The notes under the pieces: model-generated
Database searches by the model: none
The model's input: only the letters and a program-made list of their open reading frames with translations
What the model was told of the DNA's origin: nothing
Made by a program: the position numbers and the translations under genes
Shown here: positions 46,061 through 58,899 of the stretch, one piece after another
Position numbering within the stretch: position 1 is the first letter of the stretch
How the letters are laid out: each line of letters starts with the position of its first letter
NCBI GenBank assembly: GCA_007844125.1
Contig: CM017564.1
Coordinates: 16,381,378 to 16,445,377 of the forward strand
Direction of reading: 5' to 3'
Source: Sinonovacula constricta
Lineage: Eukaryota > Mollusca > Bivalvia > Cardiida > Solecurtidae
DNA: 64,000 nucleotides

Positions 46061-48384
46061 AATGTGACCAGTAAGGAAATGTGATGACATGGGTAATGTG
46101 ACCAGTCAGGAAATGGGATGACATGGGTAATGTGACCAGTCAGGAAATGTGATGACATGGGTAATGTGACCAGTCAGGAAATGGGATGACATGAGTAATG
46201 TGACCAGTCAGGAAATGTGATGACATGGGTAATGTGACCAGTCAGGAAATGGGATGACATGGGTAATGTGACCAGTCAGGAAATGGGATGACATGGGTAA
46301 TGTGACCAGTCAGGAAATGTGATGACATGGGTAATGTGACCAGTCAGGAAATGGGATGACATGGGTAATGTGACCAGTAAGGAAATGTGATGACATGGGT
46401 AATGAGACCAGTCAGGAAATGGGATGACATGGGTAATGTGACCAGTCAGGAAATGTGATGACATGGGTAATGTGACCAGTAAGGAAATGTGATGACATGG
46501 GTAATGTGACCAGTCAGGAAATGTGATGACATGGGTAATGTGACCAGTCAGGAAATGTGATGACATGGGTAATGTGACCAGTAAGGAAATGGGATGACAT
46601 AGGTAATGTGACCAGTTAGGAAATGGGATGACATGGGTAATGTGACCAGTCAGGAAATGGGATGACATGGGTAATGTGACCAGTCAGGAAATGAGATGAC
46701 ATGGGTAATGAGACCAGTCAGGAAATGTGATGGCATAGTAATGTGACCAGTCAGGAAATGTGATGACATGGGTAATGTGACCAGTCAGGAAATGTGATGA
46801 CATGGGTAATGTGACCAGTCAGGAAATGTGATGACATGGGTAATGTGACCAGTCAGGAAATGTGATGACATGGGTAATGTGACCAGTAAGGAAATGTGAT
46901 GACATGGGTAATGTGACCAGTCAGGAAATGTGATGACATGGGTAATGTGACCAGTCAGGAAATGTGATGACATGGGTAATGTGACCAGTAAGGAAATGTG
47001 ATGACATGGGTAATGTGACCAGTCAGGAAATGTGATGACATGGGTAATGTGACCAGTCAGGAAATGTGATGACATGGGTAATGTGACCAGTCAGGAAATG
47101 TGATGACATGGGTAATGTGACCAGTCAGGAAATGTGATGACATGGGTAATGTGACCAGTCAGGAAATGTGATGACATGGGTAATGTGACCAGTCAGGAAA
47201 TGTGATGACATGGGTAATGTGACCAGTCAGGAAATGTGATGACATAGGTAATGTGACCAGTCAGGAAATGTGATGACATGGGTAATGTGACCAGTCAGGA
47301 AATGGGATGACATGGGTAATGTGACCAGTCAGGAAATGTGATGACATGGGTAATGTGACCAGTCAGGAAATGTGATGACATGGGTAATGAGACCAGTCAG
47401 GAAATGTGATGACATGAGTAATGAGACCAGTCAGGAAATGTGATGACATGGGTAATGTGACCAGTCAGGAAATGTGATGACATGGGTAATGTGACCAGTC
47501 AGGAAATGTGATGACATGGGTAATGTGACCAGTCAGGAAATGTGATGACATGGGTAATGTGACCAGTAAGGAAATTTGATGACATGAGTAATGTGACCAG
47601 TAAGGAAATGTGATGACATGGGTAATGTGACCAGTCAGGAAATGTGATGACATGGGTAATGTGACCAGTAAGGAAATGTGATGACATGGGTAATGTGACC
47701 AGTAAGGAAATGTGATGAAATGGGTAATATGACCAGTAAGGGAAATGTGATGACATGGGTTATGTGACCAGTCAGGAAATGTGATGACATGGGTAATGTG
47801 ACCAGTCAGGAAATGTGATGACATGGGTAATGTGACCAGTAAGGAAATGTGATGACATGGGTAATGTGACCAGTAAGGGAAATATGATGACATGGGTAAT
47901 GTGACCAGTAAGGGAAATGTGATGACATGGGTAATATGACCAGTAAGGGAAATGTGATGACATGGGTAATATGACCAGTAAGGGAAATGGGATGACATGG
48001 GTAATGTGACCAGTCAGGAAATGGGATGACATGGGTAATGTGACCAGTCAGGAAATGGGATGACATGGGTAATGTAACCAGTAAGGAAATGGGATGACAT
48101 GGGTAATGTGACCAGTAAGGAAATGTGATGACATGGGTAATGTGACCAGTAAGGGAAATGTGATGACATGGGTAATGTGACCAGTAAGGGAAATGTGATG
48201 ACATGGGTAATATGACCAGTAAGGGAAATGTGATGACATGGGTAATGTGACCAGTCAGGAAATGTGATGACATGGGTAATGTGACCAGTCAGGAAATGTG
48301 ATGACATAGGTAATGTGACCAGTAAGGGAAATGTGATGACATGGGTAATGTGACCAGTAAGGGAAATGTGATGACATGAGTAAT
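46061..48384. repeat. 34-bp minisatellite, about 68 copies, ends in the gap
   Basis: The unit is gtaatgtgaccagtcaggaa followed by atgtgatgacatgg. Common variants are agtaagg for agtcagg, atggg for atgtg, and a 35-bp form with aaggg that dominates after about 47,730. The array starts about 1.1 kb after the MORN2 stop codon and is cut by the 100-N gap, so its true length is unknown. Open frames on the - strand (SHFLTGHITHV-type peptides) are repeat artefacts. Confidence 0.95.
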
Positions 48385-48484
48385 NNNNNNNNNNNNNNNN
48401 NNNNNNNNNNNNNNNNNNNNNNNNNNNNNNNNNNNNNNNNNNNNNNNNNNNNNNNNNNNNNNNNNNNNNNNNNNNNNNNNNNNN
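48385..48484. other. Assembly gap, 100 N
   Basis: Exactly 100 N, the usual placeholder for a gap of unknown size. It separates the 34-bp minisatellite from the left arm of the giant inverted repeat, so the left palindrome boundary is not in the data. Confidence 0.99.
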
Positions 48485-48611
48485 GAAGGGAGCATAAAAA
48501 AGCATGTTATGCTTTTATATGCATTGTATTATATGCATCAATTGGGTGCAAAGGGGAGGCAATTTTTTTAATATGTATAGCAAATATACCCGATTATAAT
48601 TTTGTCAGGAA

Positions 48612-49467
48612 ATGAGTACAACAGTAGAAAAGCTGATAGTTAATTTTGCCTTTCCAAGGAGATTACACAGAAAAGTGAAAAAAATGAAGAAAATACTGTT
48701 GAAAACATTAACACAGTGAAGTCTAGGAAGCGCAGAAAGAGACTTAAAAATTATCAAAAATTGCAGAAAAGGTATGACAGAGAGAAAATGAGAAAAAGAA
48801 CTGAATTTTTGCCAGGTATAGCTCCACAGTTAAAGAAAGAAGACAATTAGATCCTGACTATGATTCACAAATAACAGAAAAGGAAAAACTAAAGAAGCAG
48901 ACGCAGAGAAAGAATAAAAAGAAGTAAAATGAACAAACAACAGAAGTCCAGGAAATGACGGAACAAAAGGAGGAAGGTTCAAATAAGAAGGCACGAAAGC
49001 AGACAGTTGAAGCAGCGTCAGTTCGGAAAAGAGAAAAACATGCTAAACAGTCCCTCTTTGGAAGGAACCCATGGCATTGGCCTCCACAACTAACCATTTG
49101 GTAAAGAATGCAACACCGAAGAGAAAGTATCTCCTCAAAAATTAGTCATGATGAAGAAAATGACACTACTGCCCATGTCATAGACACAAGAAAAGTAGCC
49201 AGACCAGCTAAATCACATTCAAAGGTGAGATGGCAGCTAGCATACACTAGCAATGATAACAATATGAGGAGTTGCAAGAAAAATCTTCAACAATTCAAGC
49301 ACCAACAGATGCAACAGAGTAAAACCATGTCCAAGCCAGGTGAATTTAAACCTTGTGGAAACCAAAAGTTGGGAAATTTCTTGAATTTAAGTCAAGTCAT
49401 GCCTTATAAAAGAGATACTTCTATTGAAGGGATTCCATTGGCAAAGAGGCATCTACTGAAATCTTAA
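48612..49467 (+). pseudogene. Basic-protein ORF relic, left arm copy
   Basis: Left-arm counterpart of the right-arm ORFs at 61,122-61,361 and 60,500-60,901. It has more frame breaks. The first ORF shifts frame after the start (cagaaaagtg has one A fewer than the right arm), and the second begins as a different short N-terminus because of an extra A before ttagtcatg. The shared peptide RKVARPAKSHSKVRWQL is intact. Family unknown. Confidence 0.45.
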
Positions 49468-49680
49468 TTTAAACTGTACAAATTATTCAACAAAAAATCA
49501 TACCAGTTTTATCAGATTAATCAAAAGTTACAGAAGACTTGACATGTAGGCGCGTTTGTGTGGTACAAAATTTATAACATCTAACAAAAGGTAGAGGCTC
49601 TAAATAAACTTGCACAATAGAAGGACTTTCCAGAACTGAAAACTTATGTGAGACAGATCTCAAATTAAACAGTATGCCCT

Positions 49681-49983
49681 TTGATGAAAGGCCAGAGAGA
49701 GAATGTGATAGACAGTGCATCAGTTGTGGGAACAGAGTCTGTTAGAAGAATGTATCAGCCACTTTTGTTAGACTTCAACAGTAATGATAATGAGGTCGAA
49801 TATCACCAATTGGGAAAATGTCCCAGAAAAGTACACAAAGAGGGTAAGGTTATCAAGACAAAGCGTTGGAAGCTAATATCAAAATGTGCAAGACCGCTAG
49901 ATCTGATTGATGAACTGGCATTGAGTCCACTGTTTAGAAATAGTTTTGTAGGGTGTTATGTTCTCTTCAAACATTTACAGTAG
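49681..49983 (+). pseudogene. 100-codon ORF, left arm copy
   Basis: Encodes the same protein as the right-arm ORF at 59,977-60,282, except for a one-residue difference in the ENV(L)IDSASVV region. Contains RMYQPLLLDFNSNDNEVEYH and PLFRNSFVGCYVLF. No family is recognised. Its preservation in both arms is explained by their near-identity, not necessarily by selection. Confidence 0.35.
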
Positions 49984-51045
49984 TGTTTCAAGCTCTACTG
50001 TTAGAACAGTTCCTCTAATTGTTAAAACGTTTAGTTACAAAAAAATTGATAATTACAAAAATAATAATTGTGCTATAATAGGTCCCCTATGCACCTTGTC
50101 CATAACATTACAAAGTATTATGAATTCTAGTACTTTATATTAGTACTATATTTATGAAGTAATAAATGTTATGTATGTGTTGTTTGCTGTTAGTAGTTTT
50201 CTTAGCCTCAGTTTTCCCTTGCATCACTACATGCTGTTGAATTTTGAGGAATAATCTCTTATATAACCCGAAATGCCAGATTAAGTAGATCACAAATTAT
50301 TATTTTATGTACATAAAAGTGAGTATAAGTGCATATTATATTGGCTGTCAATATGTGTCCCCTGTGCATCCAATCTCTGAAAAATAGTCTGATTTTCAAA
50401 TTAAAATTTTGGCAATTTTAAGTTACCAATAAATTACATTCTTGAAATTTGGTCTATAAAGATGGGGAAAATCCTGATTTTATTTTTGTTTTCATACAAC
50501 AAAAACTTGTGAGGTAACAATTTATTTTCAGTGTCAAATTTGGACAAAAAGTGGGGTTTTTATTTTCCTTGAACAACTGATTAATTATGCACATGATTAT
50601 ACTTTATACACATACACCAATGACTGATTATTATTAGTGTACAATTATGTTATTCAGAAAAATGCATATGATTTAGTCTAGGTTCTTGTCATAAGACACA
50701 TTTATGACTCACCATATTGTTGGAAATGTTCGCAATATTTGGATTTAAGGTCGAAATATTTTCTGATTTGTATTTCCTGATACTTCCCAAAAGTAATTCT
50801 GTGTTATTTGAAGTATTATTTCAATCAAAAATAGGTGACATTCATGAAGACTAGGTTTGAATTTCAACCCCTATGTCACACTTTTGCCTCAAAAGCACCC
50901 AATATAAGAAGAATGATGATTTGAACACGCTATTACAAAGTTATTTTAGCTACTGATTTTTATGATGTGGTCATTTCAAAATAAGTAACCGTTAATGAAT
51001 GAATAAAAAGAGTGAAAACGAAGGATAAATTCATACTATGTATTG

Positions 51046-54000
51046 AAAGTCTATGAACTCAAGGAAACTCATCATTATCGCTAGGGTAATATTTTCAATT
51101 AATTTGAGCCATGGGTTCACCCCCCATACCTCATCTGGATCCAGCGAAAAGTCCATGAAACTAAAGGAAACTCATCAGTATTGTTAGAGTGATATTTTCA
51201 TTTAATTTGAGCCATGAGTTCACCCTCATACCTCATCTGGATCCAGCCAAAAGTCTCTGGAACTCAAGGAAACTCATCAGTATCTCTAGGGTAATATTTT
51301 CAATTAATTTGAGCCATGGGTTCACCCCCATACCTCATCTGGATCCAGCCAAAAGTCCATGGAACTCAAGGAAACTCATCAGTATCGCTACGGTAATATT
51401 TTCAATTAATTTGAGCCATGGGTTCACCCCCATACCTCATCTGGATCCAGCCAAAAGTCCATGGAACTAAAGGAAACTCATCAGTATTGTTAGAGTGATA
51501 TTTTCATTTAATTTGAGCCATGAGTTCACCCTCATACCTCATCTGGATCCAGCCAAAAGTCTCTGGAACTCAAGGAAACTCATCAGTATCTCTAGGGTAA
51601 TATTTTCAATTAATTTGAGCCATGGGTTCACCCCCATACCTCATCTGGATCCAGCCAAAAGTCCATGGAACTCAAGGAAACTCATCAGTATCGCTACGGT
51701 AATATTTTCAATAAATTTGAGCCATGGGTTCACCCCATACCTCATCTGCATCAAGCCAAAAGTCCATGGAACTATAGGAAACTCATCAGTATCGTTAGAC
51801 TGATATTTTCATTTAATTTGAGCCATGGGTTTCACCTCATACCTCATCTGGATCCAGCCTAAAGTCCATGGAACTGAAGGAAACTCATCAGTATCGCTAC
51901 GGTCATATTTTCCCATAAATTTGAGCCATGGGTTCACCCTCATACCCCATCTGGATCCAGACAAAAAGTCCATGGAACTCAAGGAAACTCATCAGTTTCG
52001 CTAGGGTAATATTTTCAATTAATTTGAGCCATGGGTTCACCCCCATACCTCATCTGGATCCAGCCAAAAGTCCATGGAACTCAAGGAAACTCATCAGTTT
52101 CGCTAGGGTAATATTTTCAATTAATTTGAGCCATGGGTTCACCCCCATACCTCATCTGGATCCAGCCAAAACTCCATGGAACTATAGGAAACTCATCAGT
52201 ATCGTGACCGTGATCTTTTCATTTAATTTGAGCCATGGGTTCACCCTCATACCTCAACTGGATCCAGCCAAAAGTCCATGGAACTATAGGAAACTCATCA
52301 GTATCGCTACGGTAATATTTTCAATTAATTTGAGCCATGGGTTCACCCCCATACCTCATCTGGATCCAGCCAAAAGTCCATGGAACTATAGGAAACTCAT
52401 CAGTATCGTTAGAGTGATATTTTCATTTAATTTGAGCCATGGGTTCACCCTCATACCTCATCTGGATCCAGCCAAAAGTCCATGGAACTGAGGAAACTCA
52501 TCAGTATCGCTACGGTAATATTTTCAATACATTTGAGCCATGGGTTCACCCTCATACCTCATCTGGATCCAGACAAAAGTCCATGGAACTATAGGAAACT
52601 CATCAGTATCGTGACCGTGATCTTTTCATTTAATTTGAGCCATGGGTTCACCCTCATACCTCAACTGGATCCAGCCAAAAGTCCATGGAACTATAGGAAA
52701 CTCATCAGTATCGCTACGGTAATATTTTCAATTAATTTGAGCCATGGGTTCACCCCCATACCTCATCTGGATCCAGCCAAAAGTCCATGGAACTATAGGA
52801 AACTCATCAGTATCGTTAGAGTGATATTTTCATTTAATTTGAGCCATGGGTTCACCCTCATACCTCATCTGGATCCAGCCAAAAGTCCATGGAACTGGAG
52901 GAAACTCATCAGTATCGCTACGGTAATATTTTCAATACATTTGAGCCATGGGTTCACCCTCATACCTCATCTGGATCCAGACAAAAGTCCATGGAACTAT
53001 AGGAAACTCATCAGTATCGTTACCGTGATATTTTCATTAAATTTGAGCCATGGGTTCACCCTCATACCTCATCTGGATCCAGCCAAAAGTCCATGGAACT
53101 CAAGGAAACTCATCAGTATCGTTACGGTAATATTTTCAATAAATTTGAGCCATGGGTTCACCCCCATACCTCATCTGCATCAAGCCAAAAGTCCATGGAA
53201 CTATAGGAAACTCATCAGTATCGTTAGAGTGATATTTTCATTTAATTTGAGCCATGGGTTCACCCTCATACCTCATCTGGATCCAGACAAAAGTCCATGG
53301 AACTCAAGGAAACTCATCAGTTTCGCTAGGGTAATATTTTCAATTAATTTGAGCCATGGGTTCACCCCCATACCTAATCTGGATCCAGCCAAAAGTCCAT
53401 GGAACTAAAGGAAACTCATCAGTATCGTTAGGGTAATATTTTCAATACATTTGAGCCATGGGTTCACCCTCATACCTCATCTGGATCCAGCCAAAACTCC
53501 ATGGAACTATAGGAAACTCATCAGTATCGTGACCGTGATATTTTCATTTAATTTGAGCCATGGGTTCACCCTCATACCTCAACTGGATCCAGCCAAAAGT
53601 CCATGGAACTATAGGAAACTCATCAGTATCGATACGGTAATGTTTTCAATTAATTTGAGCCATGGGTTCACCCCCATACCTCATCTGGATCCAGCCAAAA
53701 GTCCATGGAACTATAGGAAACTCATCAGTATCGTTAGAGTGATATTTCCATTTAATTTGAGCCATGGGTTCACCCTCATACCTCATCTGGATCCAGCCAA
53801 AAGTCCATGGAACTCAAGGAAACTCATCAGTATCGCTACGGTAATATTTTCAATTAATTTGAGCCATGGGTTCACCCCCATACCTCATCTGGATCCAGCC
53901 AAAAGTCCATGGAACTAAAGGAAACTCATCAGTATTGTAAGAGTGATATTTTCATTTAATTTGAGCCATGAGTTCACCCTCATACCTTATTTGGATCCAG

Positions 54001-54962
54001 CCAGTATTGTTAGAGTGATATTTTCATTTAATTTGAGCCATGGGTTCACCCTCATACCTCATCTGCATCCAGCCAAAAGTCCATGGAACTAAAGGAAACT
54101 CATCAGTATTGTTAGAGTGATATTTTCATTTAATTTGAGCCATGGGTTCACCCTCATACCTCATCTGCATCCAGCCAAAAGTCCATGGAACTGAAGGAAA
54201 CTCATCAGTATCGCTACGGTAATATTTTCAATACATTTGAGCCATGGGTTCACCCTCATACCTCATCTGGATCCAGACAAATGTCCATGGAACTCAAGGA
54301 AACTCATCAGTATCGTTACCGTGATATTTTCATTAAATTTGAGCCATGGGTTCACCCCCATACCTCATCTGGATCCAGCCAAAACTCCATGGAACTATAG
54401 GAAACTCATCAGTATCGTGACCGTGATCTTTTCATTTAATTTGAGCCATGGCTTCACCCTCATACCTCAATTGGATCCAGCCAAAAGTCCATGGAACTAT
54501 AGGAAACTCATCAGTATCGCTACGGTAATATTTTCAATTAATTTGAGCCATGGGTTCACCCCCATACCTCATCTGGATCCAGCCAAAACTCCATGGAACT
54601 ATAGGAAACTCATCAGTATCGTGACCGTGATCTTTTCATTTAATTTGAGCCATGGGTTCACCCTCATACCTCAACTGGATCCAGCCAAAAGTCCATGGAA
54701 CTATAGGAAACTCATCAGTATAGCTACGGTAATATTTTCAATTAATTTGAGCCATGGGTTCACCCCCATACCTCATCTGGATCCAGCCAAAACTCCATGG
54801 AACTATAGGAAACTCATCAGTATCGTGACCGTGATATTTTCATTTAATTTGAGCCATGGGTTCACCCTCATACCTCAACTGGATCCAGCCAAAAGTCCAT
54901 GGAACTATAGGAAACTCATCAGTATCGCTACGGTAATATTTTCAATTAATTTGAGCCATGGG
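51046..54962 (+). repeat. 102-bp satellite array, left arm, about 38 units
   Basis: The unit is ttgagccatgggttcacccc, catacctcatctggatccag, ccaaaagtccatggaactat, aggaaactcatcagtatcgc, tacggtaatattttcaatta, at. The length is multiple-of-three and stop-poor, giving many long frames with a 34-residue unit containing SHGFTPIPHLDPAKSPWN and RKLISIATVIFSINL. Variant units alternate (for example ttagagtgatattttcattt against ctacggtaatattttcaatt), suggesting a two- or three-unit higher-order pattern. Ends abruptly at the palindrome centre. Confidence 0.95.
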
Positions 54963-57900
54963 TCATACGGAAAATATCACTCTAACGATACTGATGAGTT
55001 TCCTATAGTTCCATGGACTTTTGGCTTGATGCAGATGAGGTATGGGGGTGAACCCATGGCTCAAATTTATTGAAAATATTACCGTAGCGATACTGATGAG
55101 TTTCCTTGAGTTCCATGGACATTTGTCTGGATCCAGATGAGGTATGAGGGTGAACCCATGGCTCAAATGTATTGAAAATATTACCGTAGCGATACTGATG
55201 AGTTTCCTTCAGTTCCATGGACTTTTGGCTGGATGCAGATGAGGTATGAGGGTGAACCCATGGCTCAAATTAAATGAAAATATCACTCTAACAATACTGA
55301 TGAGTTTCCTTTAGTTCCATGGACTTTTGGCTGGATGCAGATGAGGTATGAGGGTGAACCCATGGCTCAAATTAAATGAAAATATCACTCTAACAATACT
55401 GATGAGTTTCCTTTAGTTCCATGGACTTTTGGCTGGATCCAGATAAGGTATGGGGGTGAACCCATGGCTCAAATTTATTGAAAATATTACCGTAGCGATA
55501 CTGATGAGTTTCCTATAGTTCCATGGATTTTTGGCTGGATCCAGATGAGGTATGAGGGTGAACTCATGGCTCAAATTAAATGAAAATATCACTCTAACAA
55601 TACTGATGAGTTTCCTTTAGTTCCATGGACTTTTGTCTGCATCCAGATGAGGTATGAGGGTGAACCCATGGCTCAAATTAAATGAAAATATCACTGTAAC
55701 GATACTGATGAGTTTCCTATAGTTCCATTGACTTTTGGCTGGATCCAGATGAGGTATGGGGGTGAACCCATGGCTCAAATTAATTGAAAATATTACCGTA
55801 GCGATACTGATGAGTTTCCTTGAGTTCCATGGACTTTTGGCTGGATCCAGATGAGGTATGGGGGTGAACCCATGGCTTAAATTAATTGAAAATATTACCC
55901 TAGCGATACTGATGAGTTTCCTTGAGTTCCATAGACTTTTGGCTGGATCCAGATGAGGTATGAGGGTGAACTCATGGCTCAAATTAAATGAAAATATCAC
56001 TCTAACAATACTGATGAGTTTCCTTTAGTTCCATGGACTTTTGGCTGGATCCAGATGAGGTATGAGGGTGAACCCATGGCTCAAATGTATTGAAAATATT
56101 ACTGTAGCGATACTGATGACTTTCCTTCAGTTCCCTGGACTTTTGGCTGGATCCAGATGAGGTATGGGGGTGAACCCATTGCTCAAATTAATTGAAAATA
56201 TTACCGTAGCGATACTGATGAGTTTCCTATAGCTCCATGGACTTTTGGCTGGATCCAGATGAGGTATGAGGGTGAACCCATGGCTCAAATTAAATGAAAA
56301 TATCACGGTCACGATACTGATGAGTTTCCTATAGTTCCATGGACTTTTGGCTGGATCCAGATGAGGTATGAGGGTGAACCCATGGCTCAAATTAATTGAA
56401 AATATCACGGTAACGATACTGATGAGTTTCCTATAGTTCAATGGACTTTTGGCTGGATCCAGATGAGGTATGGGGGTGAACCCATGGCTCAAATTAATTG
56501 AAAATATTACCCTAGCGATACTGATGAGTTTCCTTGAGTTCCATGGACTTTTGGCTGGATCCAAATAAGGTATGAGGGTGAACTCATGGCTCAAATTTAT
56601 GGAAAATATGACCGTAGCGATACTGATGAGTTTCCTTCAGTTCCATGGACTTTAGGCTGGATCCAGATGAGGTATGAGGGTGAACCCATGGCTCAAATTA
56701 AATGAAAATATCAGTCTAACGATACTGATGAGTTTCCTATAGTTCCATGGACTTTTGGCTTGATGCAGATGAGGTATGGGGGTGAACCCATGGCTCAAAT
56801 TTATTGAAAATATTACCGTAGCGATACTGATGAGTTTCCATGAGTTCCATGGACTTTTGGCTGGATCCAGATGAGGTATGGGGGTGAACCCATGGCTCAA
56901 ATTAATTGAAAATATTACCCTAGAGATACTGATGAGTTTCCTTGAGTTCCAGAGACTTTTGGCTGGATCCAGATGAGGTATGAGGGTGAACTCATGGCTC
57001 AAATTAAATGAAAATATCACTCTAACAATACTGATGAGTTTCCTTTAGTTCCATGGACTTTTGGCTGGATCCAGATGAGGTATGAGGGTGAACTCATGGC
57101 TCAAATTAAATGAAAATATCACTCTAACAATACTGATGAGTTTCCTTTAGTTCCATGGACTTTTGGCTGGATCCAGATGAGGTATGGGGGTGAACCCATG
57201 GCTCAAATTAATTGAAAATATTACCGTAGCGATACTGATGAGTTTCCTTGAGTTCCATGGACTTTTGGCTGGATCCAGATGAGGTATGGGGGTGAACCCA
57301 TGGCTCAAATTAATTGAAAATATTACCCTAGAGATACTGATGAGTTTCCTTGAGTTCCAGAGACTTTTGGCTGGATCCAGATGAGGTATGAGGGTGAACT
57401 CATGGCTCAAATTAAATGAAAATATCACTCTAACAATACTGATGAGTTTCCTTTAGTTTCATGGACTTTTGGCTGGATCCAGATGAGGTATGGGGGTGAA
57501 CCCATGGCTCAAATTAATTGAAAATATTACCCTAGCGAAACTGATGAGTTTCCTTGAGTTCCATGGACTTTTGTCTGGATCCAGATGAAGTATGAGGGTG
57601 AACCCATGGCTCAAATTTATGGAAAATATGACCGTAGCGATACTGATGAGTTTCCTTCAGTTCCATGGACTTTAGGCTGGATCCAGATGAGGTATGAGGG
57701 TGAACCCATGGCTCAAATTAAATGAAAATATCACTCTAACGATACTGATGAGTTTCCTATAGTTCCATGGACATTTGGCTTGATGCAGATGAGGTATGGG
57801 GGTGAACCCATGGCTCAAATTTAATGAAAATATCACGGTAACGATACTGATGAGTTTCCTTGAGTTCCATGGACATTTGTCTGGATCCAGATGAGGTATG

Positions 57901-58899
57901 AGGGTGAACCCATGGCTCAAATGTATTGAAAATATTACCGTAGCGATACTGATGAGTTTCCTTCAGTTCCATGGACTTTTGGCTAGATGCAGATGAGGTA
58001 TGAGGGTGAACCCTTGGCTCAAATTAAATGAAAATATCACGGTCACGATACTGATGAGTTTCCTATAGTTCCATGGACTTTTGGCTGGATCCAGATGAGG
58101 TATGGGGGTGAACCCATGGCTCAAATTAATTGAAAATATGACCCTAGCGAAACTGATGAGTTTCCTTGATTTCCATGGACATTTGTCTGGATCCAGATGA
58201 GGTATGAGGGTGAACCCATGGCTCAAATGTATTGAAAATATTACCGTAGCGATACTGATGAGTTTCCTTCAGTTCCATGGACTTTTGGCTGGATCCAGAT
58301 GAGGTATGAGGGTGAACCCATGGCTCAAATTAAATGAAAATATCACTCTAACGATACTGATGAGTTTCCTATAGTTCCATGTACATTTGGCTTGATGCAG
58401 ATGTGGTATGGGGATGAACCGATGGCTCAAATTAATTGAAAATATTACCGTAGCGATACTGATGAGTTTCCTTGAGTTCCATGGACTTTTGGCTGGATCC
58501 AGATGAGGTATGAGGGTGAACCCATGGTTCAAATTTAATGAAAATATTACCGTAGCGATACTGATGAGTTTCCTATAGTTCCATGGACTTTTGGCTGGAT
58601 CCAGATGAGGTATGGGGGTGAACCCATGGCTCAAATTAATTGAAAATATTACTGTAGCGATACTGATGAGTTTCCTATAGTTCCATGGACTTTTGGCTGG
58701 ATCCAGATGAGGTATGAGGGTGAACTCATGGCTCAAATTAAATGAAAATATCACTCTAACAGTACTGATGAGTTTCCTATAGTTCCATGGACTTTTGGCT
58801 AGATCCAGATGAGGTATGGGGGTGAACCCATGGCTCAAATTAATTGAAAATATTACCCTAGCGATAATGATGAGTTTCCTTGAGTTCCATAGACTTTCA
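54963..58899 (-). repeat. 102-bp satellite array, right arm, about 38 units
   Basis: Same 102-bp satellite in opposite orientation. The outermost unit matches that of the left array, but inner units do not align one to one. A distinctive variant at left 51,740-51,950 corresponds to right about 56,780-56,580, about 1.4 kb out of mirror register, whereas left about 54,230 corresponds to right about 55,180. The arrays therefore differ by gains and losses of several units. Confidence 0.95.

Larger units (their letters stand above)
48485..51045 (+). repeat. Left outer arm of the giant inverted repeat
   Basis: Reverse complement of 58,900-61,492, from gaagggagcataaaaaagca at the gap to the start of the 102-bp array. 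Arm lengths are 2,561 and 2,593 bp. In the parts I compared by eye, almost all differences are 1-3-nt indels, mostly bases missing from homopolymers in this left copy; substitutions are very few. It carries the decayed ORFs annotated separately. Confidence 0.95.

Noticed and set aside
46061..48384. Regular direct repeats resembling a CRISPR array
   Set aside because: Units are contiguous with no unique spacers, in a eukaryotic intron-containing context; the same applies to the 45-bp and 102-bp arrays.
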